From Desulfuromonadales bacterium (GTDB lineage: Bacteria; Desulfobacterota; Desulfuromonadia; Desulfuromonadales; BM103): DNA of 47,019 nt. The notes below the pieces were generated by a model. It worked only from the letters and a program-made list of their open reading frames with translations. It did not search any database and was not told where the DNA came from. Made by a program: the position numbers and the translations under genes. Below, one piece after another: positions 1 to 7,807 of this stretch; positions within the stretch are counted from its first letter, which is position 1; each line of letters opens with the position of its first letter. The DNA is taken from assembly GCA_027065695.1 (NCBI GenBank), contig JAMONP010000017.1:1-47019 (forward strand). Direction: 5' to 3'.

Positions 1-1
1 G

Positions 2-97
2 GGCCAATGCCTGGCAGTACTGAATAAAAATGAGGCGAGACAGAAGGTGGTATTAGATATGGTTTTTGATGCTCTGGAGAAAAAAGCAAGAGAGTGA
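2..97 (+). CDS. C-terminal end of an unidentified protein (partial)
   Basis: An open frame enters from the left edge and stops at TGA 95-97, giving 31 residues that end in an amphipathic, charged helix (VVLDMVFDALEKKARE). It is followed by a hairpin with T/A tracts on both sides, as expected at the end of a transcription unit. The fragment is too short to assign a family, and it could be a chance open frame. The call rests on the edge position, the helix-like composition and the terminator just behind it. Confidence 0.4.
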   Translation, partial: GQCLAVLNKNEARQKVVLDMVFDALEKKARE

Positions 98-116
98 ATA
101 TCTTGCTACCTTTTTT
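79..116. terminator. Probable bidirectional rho-independent terminator
   Basis: Arms AGCAAG (85-90) and CTTGCT (102-107) enclose an 11-nt loop. An A-run (79-85) lies on the left and a T-run (111-116) on the right, so either strand would yield a hairpin followed by U residues. It sits between a plus-strand gene end and the end of the minus-strand zinc-ribbon gene. The stem is only 6 bp, so strength is uncertain. Confidence 0.45.
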
Positions 117-126
117 GTTCATTCGC

Positions 127-318
127 TTAGAGAGAGCAACTCATGTCCTCGCCACAGCACATCGGCGACTTTATTTTGCCGTGTCCATTCGGGCATTTCG
201 AAACTTGCACGCTGTTGCCATCAGGCAGAACCAGGCTGTCATTCTCAAGGGGGCTATCACATTTGGCGCAGGTTGCATTGACGCCCATTCCACATTTTGC
301 ACAGGTATAGGTTGCCAT
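127..318 (-). CDS. Small zinc-ribbon protein
   Basis: This 63-residue protein has two CxxC pairs close to its N-terminus (CAKCGMGVNATCAKC, residues 6-20), followed by a CP-GHG stretch and a further MCC segment near the C-terminus. The arrangement resembles small rubredoxin-like or zinc-ribbon proteins found in deltaproteobacteria. An AGGAG ribosome binding site lies 6-7 bases before the ATG, which supports real translation. It is followed by a hairpin terminator and preceded by the cvfB gene on the same strand, about 90 bases upstream. The metal could be zinc or iron; no enzymatic role can be read from the sequence. Confidence 0.75.
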   Translation of the reverse strand: MATYTCAKCGMGVNATCAKCDSPLENDSLVLPDGNSVQVSKCPNGHGKIKSPMCCGEDMSCSL

Positions 319-411
319 TTTGTTTCTCCTAGAATGCTAGGGGTATTGAACTGCTTTATCTGACGAGAGGCCGGTTTGCTTCCAAGGCAACCGACAGATT
401 CTCACTCATAA

Positions 412-1239
412 TTAATCTTTTAACCGAATTCCGTCGTCTGTCAACTCTATCAAGTCAGTCTTATACAGGCCACCAACACCTTTCTTGAAAAGTTTTTTAC
501 TCATGCCGAGCACACTCTGAATCTCCTCGGCGGGACTTTTGTCGTGCAACGACAGAAAGCCCTGGTTCGCCGATAAAGCTTGCATGATTTTCGCTTTGGC
601 GTCGTCTCTATCCTCCCTGGTGCCCATACTAAGGGTGCAGTCAATTTTCCCGTCTGGGCGAATCTGGCGAATATAGCCTTTCAGATGGTCACCGTAGTTG
701 AGGCGATTGCCGATTTCGTCACGGTAGAGCAAGCCACCAAAACGGTGGTTAATAATCACCTTGGCACCAAGATCAGTAAACTGCCAGATGATCAGATCCA
801 CCTCCTGTCCATCACCAAGAGTCTCATCGGCACTGTATAGACATTTGTCAATACACGCCGTGCCGATCGGTCGGCCTTGACGGTCAAGACGGACCCTGAC
901 GAGATATCGACGACCTGGCTTCATCGATTCCGGTTGTTCTTTAAGCGGAACCAGGAGGTCTTTACTCAAGCCCCATTCCATAAATGCACCATGGACAGTA
1001 ACCTGATTGACACGCAGCAGGGCGAACTCACCAACCTCGGCTTTGGGTTGCCGCAGGGTCGCTACCGGCTGCCCGGTGGCATCGGCATAGACAAAAACGT
1101 CCAGCATATTGCCCGGGCTGATTGCCTCAGTAAGTTCATACTTAGGCAACAAGGCCTCTTGCCGACCGAGCCGCAGCCAGGCACCGTCATCGTCAATTGC
1201 ATACACTTTAAGCCGGTTCATGTGACCAAATTCGAGCAT
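412..1239 (-). CDS. cvfB: CvfB-type S1 RNA-binding protein
   Basis: The 275-residue protein matches the CvfB/YitL family: several S1-like OB-fold domains (about residues 3-60, 65-130 and 145-215), then a C-terminal winged-helix segment (about 220-275, containing LGMSKKLFKKGVGGLY). Typical stretches are GAWLRLG near the N-terminus and VHGAFMEWGLSKDLLVP in the second S1 domain. I chose the ATG at 1239 because a GGAG site precedes it. The longer open frame reaching 1377 has no ribosome binding site and runs into the promoter of the divergent uup gene. CvfB proteins bind RNA and affect expression of diverse genes; the target in this organism is unknown. Confidence 0.85.
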   Translation of the reverse strand: MLEFGHMNRLKVYAIDDDGAWLRLGRQEALLPKYELTEAISPGNMLDVFVYADATGQPVATLRQPKAEVGEFALLRVNQVTVHGAFMEWGLSKDLLVPLKEQPESMKPGRRYLVRVRLDRQGRPIGTACIDKCLYSADETLGDGQEVDLIIWQFTDLGAKVIINHRFGGLLYRDEIGNRLNYGDHLKGYIRQIRPDGKIDCTLSMGTREDRDDAKAKIMQALSANQGFLSLHDKSPAEEIQSVLGMSKKLFKKGVGGLYKTDLIELTDDGIRLKD

Positions 1240-1341
1240 CAAAATTCTCCGTTGAAGTCTTTGTTTCTTCATTAACTTAACATATACAGCAATAGCCTTG
1301 ACCAGAAACTCTGCATTCATCCACAAAGTTGTCAGTTTTGC

Positions 1342-1370
1342 TTTGCATAAGCGAACCCCTCTGCCATAAT
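1342..1370 (+). promoter_or_regulatory. Candidate sigma-70 promoter of uup
   Basis: TTTGCA (1342-1347) and CATAAT (1365-1370) are separated by 17 bases and lie 33 bases before the uup start. Four of six and five of six positions match the consensus. It lies in the divergent cvfB-uup intergenic region. Confidence 0.4.
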
Positions 1371-1403
1371 CCCCCACTCTGGATTTTCACGAGAAAGTGT
1401 CCT

Positions 1404-3281
1404 ATGGCCTATATCAATCTCCGCAATATCAGTCTGGCTTTTGGCGGGCCACCTCTTTTCGAGGATATTTCCCTGCGTATCAGCAAAGGTGAGCGCATCT
1501 GCTTGCTTGGCCGCAATGGTACCGGCAAATCGACTCTGCTTAAAGTAATCGCCGGTGAATTACCTCCAGATGGTGGTATCATCGACCGCCAACAGGGGTT
1601 ACGTGTTGCTCGCCTGGAACAGGATGTTCCCCGCGAACTTCACGGCACGATCTATGAGGCAATCGCGCAGGGTCTGGGACCGATCGGTGAGCACCTCAGC
1701 CGTTATCATAACCTGAGTCTGCGTATGGAACATGGCGAAGCCAATCTGCACGGCGCGCTCTCAGAGGTACAACATGAACTTGAGAGTTGTGACGGCTGGG
1801 CACATCAGCAAAGTATCGAGCAGGTTATCTCCCGCCTCAAGCTGCAGGCCGAACTCCAGGTTGCAAGCCTCTCCGGGGGTATCCTGCGACGCGTCCTGCT
1901 GGCCAGGGCGCTGGCCATCGACCCCGACATTCTATTACTTGATGAACCGACCAACCATCTTGATATCGAGTCAATCACCTGGCTGGAAGAGTTCCTGCAG
2001 CGCGAGAATATAGCCCTGGTTTTCGTCACCCACGACCGGGCTTTTTTACGTAAGCTGGCGACCCGTATTGTTGAAATAGACCGCGGTCGCCTGTTCGATT
2101 TCGACTGCGACTACGAGACCTTCCTACAGCGCAAGGATGATCTTCTGCACGCAGAAACCCAGGAACGCGCCCGTTTTGACAAAAAACTGGCTGAAGAGGA
2201 AATATGGGTCCGCAAGGGGATCAAGGCCCGTCGTACCCGTAACGAAGGACGCGTGCGAGCACTGAAGAAAATGCGCGAGGAGTTTCGGCAGCGACGCGAA
2301 CGGCTCGGCTCGGCTCGCTTCAACCTGCAAGAGGCTGAACGCAGTGGCAAACTGGTCGCCGAGTTAAATGGGCTGTATTTCGCCTACGGGGATTCGCCCG
2401 TGATCAAAAACTTTTCAACCACCGTGATGCGCGGTGACCGAATCGGCATCATCGGCCCTAACGGCAGCGGTAAAACCACCCTGCTCAAACTGCTGCTGGG
2501 CGAGCTAACCCCACAGCAGGGCGAGGTCAAACTCGGCACAAATCTACAGACAATTTACTTCGACCAGTTACGCGAGCAACTCGATCCAGAACTGACGGTT
2601 CAACAGAACCTTGCCGGGGAACAAGATACCGTCGTGGTCGGCGGCAAATCCCGCCATGTGATCGGTTATCTGCAGGATTTTCTTTTCTCTCCCGACCGCA
2701 TCCGCAGCCCGGTCCGCATCCTCTCCGGAGGCGAACGCAACCGACTGCTGCTGGCCCGCCTGTTCACTCGTGAAGCCAATGTTATGGTCCTCGACGAGCC
2801 GACTAATGATCTCGACCTGGAAACCCTTGATCTACTCGAAGAGCTGCTGGCTGAATTTAAGGGTACACTATTTTTGGTTAGTCACGATCGGGCGTTTCTT
2901 AACCGGGTCGTCACCAGCACCATTGCCTTTGAAGGCGATGGCCAGGTCTGTGAGTACATCGGAGGCTATGACGACTGGCTGCAACAGCGACCGCAACCAA
3001 AGAGTGATCTTGTACCAAAACAAACGCTGAAAGAAAAACCAAAAAAAGAACGCGACCGCAAATTGACTTTCAAAGAGAAGCAAGAAGTGGCGGAGCTGCC
3101 GCTGAAAATCGAAGCCCTGGAAACTGAAGTCGCCCAATTACACGCAAAGATGGCGGATCCAGATTTTTACCGAACGGCTGGAGCACAAGTCTCTGCGACC
3201 ACAAAACAGCTGGAAACAATCGAAGCTGAACTTGTCGAAGCTTATGCCCGCTGGGAAGAACTGGAGACCTTGAGCGGTTGA
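1404..3281 (+). CDS. uup: ABC-F family ATPase Uup
   Basis: This 625-residue protein has two ABC ATPase cassettes on one chain and no membrane segment, which defines the ABC-F class. The first Walker A is GRNGTGKST (residues 36-44), with signature LSGG and Walker B ILLLDEPTNHLD. The second has GPNGSGKTT, LSGGERNRLLLARL and VMVLDEPTNDLD. A charged linker separates the cassettes. The last ~70 residues form a coiled coil (KLTFKEKQEVAELPLKIEAL onward), the C-terminal DNA-binding domain typical of Uup; the length is close to that of E. coli Uup. Uup acts on branched DNA and ribosome-related processes. The start at MAYINL is preceded by GAGAAAG; the longer frame to 1329 overlaps the promoter. Confidence 0.92.
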   Translation: MAYINLRNISLAFGGPPLFEDISLRISKGERICLLGRNGTGKSTLLKVIAGELPPDGGIIDRQQGLRVARLEQDVPRELHGTIYEAIAQGLGPIGEHLSRYHNLSLRMEHGEANLHGALSEVQHELESCDGWAHQQSIEQVISRLKLQAELQVASLSGGILRRVLLARALAIDPDILLLDEPTNHLDIESITWLEEFLQRENIALVFVTHDRAFLRKLATRIVEIDRGRLFDFDCDYETFLQRKDDLLHAETQERARFDKKLAEEEIWVRKGIKARRTRNEGRVRALKKMREEFRQRRERLGSARFNLQEAERSGKLVAELNGLYFAYGDSPVIKNFSTTVMRGDRIGIIGPNGSGKTTLLKLLLGELTPQQGEVKLGTNLQTIYFDQLREQLDPELTVQQNLAGEQDTVVVGGKSRHVIGYLQDFLFSPDRIRSPVRILSGGERNRLLLARLFTREANVMVLDEPTNDLDLETLDLLEELLAEFKGTLFLVSHDRAFLNRVVTSTIAFEGDGQVCEYIGGYDDWLQQRPQPKSDLVPKQTLKEKPKKERDRKLTFKEKQEVAELPLKIEALETEVAQLHAKMADPDFYRTAGAQVSATTKQLETIEAELVEAYARWEELETLSG

Positions 3282-3419
3282 CAGCAAGCAATTTATTGTC
3301 CATTCCCTCGGAATTCCCTGTTTGCCAAAAATAGAACGTGCTATTTTTAAAGATTGTGACTCTTTGCGGTTTGCACCATAACAACGGGGTAATTCGTACC
3401 ACAGAAAATGAGCTGAATT

Positions 3420-5939
3420 ATGTCTAACGAATCATCACTCTATCAACTGGATCGTCCCGCCCGTTATCTGGGCGGTGAACGCGGCAGCATATGTAAAGAT
3501 TGGAACCAGGTCAAAGTGACCTTTGCCCTGGCCTTCCCTGACGTCTATGAAGTCGGCATGAGCCATATAGGCTCAGCCATCCTCTATAAGGTCCTCAACG
3601 ATACCTCATGGATCGCCGCCGAACGCGCTTACACCCCCTGGCCAGACCGGGAAGCACAGCTGCGCAACGACGGCAAGCGACTCGCATCTCTTGAGAGCGA
3701 TCGTGACCTGGCCGAATTTGACATTATCGGCTTCTCGCTGCAATACGAACTCTGTTATTCAAATGTCCTGGCGATGCTCGACCTTGCCGGCCTGCCGATG
3801 CGAGCCGACAAACGCGGGGAGCAGGCCCCATTAATTGTGGTGGGCGGCCCATGTGCCTTTAACCCAGAGCCACTTGCCGATTTTTTTGATTGTGCTGTAA
3901 TCGGTGATGGCGAAGACGTTATTATCGAGCTCTGTGCCGCAGTTCGCACCAGCAAAGCCGCAGGGGAGAACCGAAAAACCCTGCTGAAGCGTCTGGCCGC
4001 GATCGAAGGGCTCTATATTCCTTGCCACTTTGACGTGAGCTATAGACCAGATGGCCGGATTGCAGCAATCACAGCGGTAGATTCCCAGCAGCCGAAAGTC
4101 CGCCGTCGGGTCCTGGCCGACCTCGACGCCGCTCCTTACCCGGAACAACCGATTGTGCCTTTTCTGCGCACCATTCACGATCGGGTTGCCATCGAAGTGG
4201 CACGCGGCTGCACTCGCGGTTGCCGCTTCTGTCAGGCCGGTTACATATATCGGCCGGTGCGCGAACGACAACCGGATACAATTCGTAACCTGATTGACCA
4301 GATGCTGCGTCACTCCGGCTACGATGAGGTGTCACTGCTCTCTCTTTCGACCGGTGACTACAGCGCCATTGAAACCCTGATGCAAAACCTCATGGGCTGT
4401 TATGCCGACCAGCATGTGGCAATCTCTCTGCCCAGCCTGCGAGTTGGGTCCTTGACACCTACCTTGATGAACGAGATCAAGAAGGTGCGCAAAACCGGCT
4501 TTACCCTTGCCCCCGAAGCGGGCAGCGAACGCCTGCGCCAGGTGATCAACAAGGGGATTCTCGAAGAGGACCTGATTGCAAGCGCTCAGACTGCCTTTGA
4601 ACTCGGCTGGCGGATTATCAAGCTATATTTCATGATCGGACTGCCAACCGAAACAGAAGAAGACCTTGCCGCACTGGTCGACCTTGCGTCCCGCGTCAAG
4701 AAAGCCGGTCGCAGCACCCAGGGCGGTGCAGATGTCAACGTATCGGTCTCGACCTTTGTTCCCAAGGCTCACACAGCCTTTCAATGGGAAGCACAGATCG
4801 GTCTCGATGAGACGTTGGCCAAACAGAGGAAATTACGCGACGATCTCAAAAAGAAACGCTTGCGACTGAAATGGCACGACGCTGAGACCTCTTTACTCGA
4901 AGGCGTCTTTGCCCGCGGCGATCGTCGTCTGGGAGCTGTCCTTGAAGAAGCGGTCAAGCGTGGTTGTCGCTTTGATGGCTGGCGCGAACATTTTCACTGG
5001 GATTTATGGCAAGAGTCTTTTGCCGCCGTTGGCCTTGACCCGGACTGGTACCTGCGACAACGACTACCTGGAGAAATTTTCCCCTGGGACCATATCGACT
5101 CAGGAGTCACCAAGGCCTTCCTGTTGCGCGAGCGCCAGGCCGCCCTGCTCGGCAAAGCCACTCCGGATTGTCGTAACGGCCAATGCAGCTACTGCGGTCT
5201 CTGCGATTTTGACACCATTCGCCCACGCACGTCTGACAGCAATCGGCTGGAGCCTTTGGCAGATGAGCCAGAAACAGCTCTTCCAGAAGTGAATTTGCTG
5301 CCAAAACTGCGACTGACACTGACCAAAACCGGCCGGACAGCCAGTCTCAGCCACCTGGAGTATATGACTTTGATCCACCGGGCGGTCCGTCGCGCCAACC
5401 TGCCGGTGAGATACTCGGCAGGCTTTCATCCGGCTCCCCGCATCAGCTTTGGCGACGCGCTGCCACTTGGCATTTCCAGCGAAGCGGAGCTCATCGACCT
5501 GGCATTAACGACGCCCTGCCAACCGCAAGAGGCCCTTGAACGACTCAACCGGGAACTGCCGGAAGGGGTCCGCGTTCTGAAGTCTGAGATATGGCCGCGC
5601 AAGGGCGACGCTCCGGCCAACAGTATCCTGACGATGACTTACAGGGTGCCATTACCCAAAGAGATGGATGATCGCCTCGAAATGCGTCTGACTGATTTTC
5701 TCGAGCAGGACTCGGTAATAACGACAAGGAAGAAAAAAAATCGCCCCGTCGAAATCGATCTGCGCCCATGGGTTTCTGATCTGTACCGGCAGGGCACCCT
5801 GCTCTGGATGAAGATGCATTCCGGTAGCGCCCTCTTTCTGGCGGCCTATCTACTGGAGAAGGATGTCGAAGAAGTTCGCACCATGGGAATCTGTAAAACC
5901 GCTATCGAGTTGAAAAACGTGGGAATACAGGTAGATTAA
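3420..5939 (+). CDS. Radical SAM protein fused to a DUF2344 domain (TIGR03960/TIGR03936 type)
   Basis: The 839-residue protein combines an N-terminal B12-binding-like region (about 1-200), a radical SAM core with the iron-sulfur motif C264-x3-C268-x2-C271 (GCTRGCRFCQAG), and a C-terminal DUF2344 domain (about residues 630-839, LTKTGRTASLSHLEYM onward). A second cysteine cluster (CRNGQCSYCGLCDF) lies just before the DUF2344 part. This fusion is common in Geobacter relatives, where it sits beside the RNase G gene as here. The reaction is unknown; the DUF2344 domain and the RNase G neighbour hint at RNA modification, which is inference only. The ribosome binding site is weak. Confidence 0.88.
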   Translation: MSNESSLYQLDRPARYLGGERGSICKDWNQVKVTFALAFPDVYEVGMSHIGSAILYKVLNDTSWIAAERAYTPWPDREAQLRNDGKRLASLESDRDLAEFDIIGFSLQYELCYSNVLAMLDLAGLPMRADKRGEQAPLIVVGGPCAFNPEPLADFFDCAVIGDGEDVIIELCAAVRTSKAAGENRKTLLKRLAAIEGLYIPCHFDVSYRPDGRIAAITAVDSQQPKVRRRVLADLDAAPYPEQPIVPFLRTIHDRVAIEVARGCTRGCRFCQAGYIYRPVRERQPDTIRNLIDQMLRHSGYDEVSLLSLSTGDYSAIETLMQNLMGCYADQHVAISLPSLRVGSLTPTLMNEIKKVRKTGFTLAPEAGSERLRQVINKGILEEDLIASAQTAFELGWRIIKLYFMIGLPTETEEDLAALVDLASRVKKAGRSTQGGADVNVSVSTFVPKAHTAFQWEAQIGLDETLAKQRKLRDDLKKKRLRLKWHDAETSLLEGVFARGDRRLGAVLEEAVKRGCRFDGWREHFHWDLWQESFAAVGLDPDWYLRQRLPGEIFPWDHIDSGVTKAFLLRERQAALLGKATPDCRNGQCSYCGLCDFDTIRPRTSDSNRLEPLADEPETALPEVNLLPKLRLTLTKTGRTASLSHLEYMTLIHRAVRRANLPVRYSAGFHPAPRISFGDALPLGISSEAELIDLALTTPCQPQEALERLNRELPEGVRVLKSEIWPRKGDAPANSILTMTYRVPLPKEMDDRLEMRLTDFLEQDSVITTRKKKNRPVEIDLRPWVSDLYRQGTLLWMKMHSGSALFLAAYLLEKDVEEVRTMGICKTAIELKNVGIQVD

Positions 5940-6026
5940 TACTTAGTTGAAATTTCACAACAGGCGAAAAATACACAACGGACCAATAACCCAAACAAAG
6001 GTAAGGCAATACTTAAAGCAATTAAC

Positions 6027-6126
6027 TAACGCAAAGACGCGGAGACGCAGAGAGTAATGACCGTGATTGAGACGTTTCCCTGAGATTTGCGAGTTTTTAC
6101 TCTGCGTTCTTAGCGACTCTGCGTTA
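6027..6126. repeat. Intergenic inverted repeat (CGCAAAGACGCGGAG type)
   Basis: Imperfect arms of about 30 bases (6027-6057 and 6097-6126), both rich in ACGCAGAG/ACGCAAAGACGC words, flank a 39-base spacer. The same motif, in the opposite orientation, reappears at 31302-31328. This is a dispersed intergenic repeat rather than a gene. It lies between the radical SAM gene and rng, where a T-run (6130-6137) after the right arm could let it act as a terminator. Confidence 0.65.
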
Positions 6127-6205
6127 AACTTTTTTTGGGGTTATAGAACCAAAATTCAACATTTCGACTTAATTTATATTTTTAAACTTTTGAAGGAGAT
6201 CTATC

Positions 6206-7729
6206 GTGACCAAAGAACTGGTCGTCAATACTACGTCCCATGAGACACGGGTCGCGCTCCTGGAGAGCGGCCATATTGCTGAGCTCTACATCGAACGCAT
6301 TCGTGAGCTCGGCATCGTCGGCAACATCTATCGTGGCCGGGTCATCCGGGTTCTACCCGGAATGCAGGCTGCCTTCGTCGACATCGGCCTGGAGAAAGCC
6401 GCTTTTCTCTATGTAGCCGACGTGCTCGACGAGATGGAAGCTGTCGAAAACTACGTCGAAGTCGGTCACCGCCACAGCCAGCACGGCGAAGAGGCTGGCG
6501 AAGAAACCGGTGAAGAGCACCCACCACTACCGCCAATCGAAGAACTGCTGCAGGAAGGTCAGGACATCCTGGTCCAGGTTGCCAAGGAACCGCTCGGCAC
6601 CAAGGGTGCCAGGATCACCTCGCACATCTCTCTGCCAGGCCGCAATCTGGTATACATGCCGACCGTCGATCACGTCGGTATCTCACGACGCATTGAAAAC
6701 GAGGAAGAACGTGAACGCCTGCGTCACCTGGTGGACGTGTTGCGTCCGGCCGAGACCGGCTTCATTGTCCGTACTGCGGCAGAAAGCCGTGACGGCGAAG
6801 AGCTCAAGGCCGATATGGATTACCTGGTCAATCTCTGGGAACATATCAGCGAACACAGCGAGGACCAGAGCGCTCCCTGCCTGGTCCATTCAGATCTCGA
6901 TGTCACCAGCAAAGTGTTACGCGACATACTCACTGAGGATGTCTCACGAATCATCGTTGACCGACCTGACGAATATCGCAAGATCGTCAGGTTCCTGAAC
7001 ACCTTTATGCCGGGTCACAACTTCCCGGTCGAAGAATATCACGGCAGCGAACCGATTTTCGACACCTTCAGCCTGGAAGTTGAAATAGCTCGCGCCCTAG
7101 GCCGCAAGGTATGGCTGAAGAGCGGCGGGTATATCATTATTGAGCAAACCGAGGCGCTGACCGCCGTAGATGTCAACACCGGACGTTATGTCGGCAAGCA
7201 CAACCTGGAAGACACCATTCTCAAGACCAATCTGGAGTCTGTCAAAGAGATTGCTTTTCAGCTGCGCCTGCGTAACATCGGCGGTCTGATTATTATAGAT
7301 TTTATTGATATGGAAAAAGAGGCCCATCGCGACAAGGTCCATGCCGTCCTCGAAGAGGCCCTCAAAAATGACAAATCAAGGACCAATATTCTCAAGATAT
7401 CGGAACTCGGCCTGGTGGAGATGACCCGCAAACGGGTTCGTGAGAGTATCGGCCGAACCCTGTGCGTTTCTTGCCCCTACTGCGAAGGCAAAGGTTATGT
7501 AAAAAGCCGTTCAACCACTGTTTACGAAATTTTCCGTGAACTGCAACGCGAAATGAGACCAGCACCTGGCTACCGCATGACCCTGCTGGTCCACCCGGAT
7601 ATTGCCTCGATTCTCTATGATGAGGAGCGTCCCGGCATTGAAGAACTGGAGAAGACATTCGAAAAGCAAATCACGATTACAGCACGCCCGCACTTTCATC
7701 TCGAACAGTTCGAGATTATTGTTGGCTGA
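6206..7729 (+). CDS. rng: Ribonuclease G/E family endoribonuclease
   Basis: The 507-residue protein is a full-length RNase G: an N-terminal RNase H-like/S1 region (GNIYRGRVIRVLPGMQAAFVD), then the DNase I-like catalytic domain with metal-binding D322 (AVDVNTG) and D365 (IIIDFID). The zinc-link cysteines follow at C423 and C426 (SCPYCEGKG). It lacks the long C-terminal degradosome scaffold of RNase E. The GTG start follows a strong GAAGGAG site. Within the S1 region there is an acidic, His-rich insertion at about residues 92-112 (GHRHSQHGEEAGEETGEEH). RNase G cleaves single-stranded, AU-rich RNA in rRNA maturation and mRNA decay. Confidence 0.95.
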   Translation: MTKELVVNTTSHETRVALLESGHIAELYIERIRELGIVGNIYRGRVIRVLPGMQAAFVDIGLEKAAFLYVADVLDEMEAVENYVEVGHRHSQHGEEAGEETGEEHPPLPPIEELLQEGQDILVQVAKEPLGTKGARITSHISLPGRNLVYMPTVDHVGISRRIENEEERERLRHLVDVLRPAETGFIVRTAAESRDGEELKADMDYLVNLWEHISEHSEDQSAPCLVHSDLDVTSKVLRDILTEDVSRIIVDRPDEYRKIVRFLNTFMPGHNFPVEEYHGSEPIFDTFSLEVEIARALGRKVWLKSGGYIIIEQTEALTAVDVNTGRYVGKHNLEDTILKTNLESVKEIAFQLRLRNIGGLIIIDFIDMEKEAHRDKVHAVLEEALKNDKSRTNILKISELGLVEMTRKRVRESIGRTLCVSCPYCEGKGYVKSRSTTVYEIFRELQREMRPAPGYRMTLLVHPDIASILYDEERPGIEELEKTFEKQITITARPHFHLEQFEIIVG

Positions 7730-7760
7730 CGGCCAGAAGGCTGTCGGACTATACTGGCCG
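7730..7760. repeat. Short hairpin containing a repeat-end remnant
   Basis: Perfect 7-base arms CGGCCAG and CTGGCCG enclose GGCTGTCGGACTATA. The inner 12 bases CTGTCGGACTAT are identical to part of the terminal repeat of the hairpin element at 19042. It begins directly after the rng stop codon. It may be a solo end of that element or a chance match. Confidence 0.4.
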
Positions 7761-7807
7761 AATTACAACCGTATGCTACTTGATTTCATAATAAGGATTA
7801 TGCCCAC

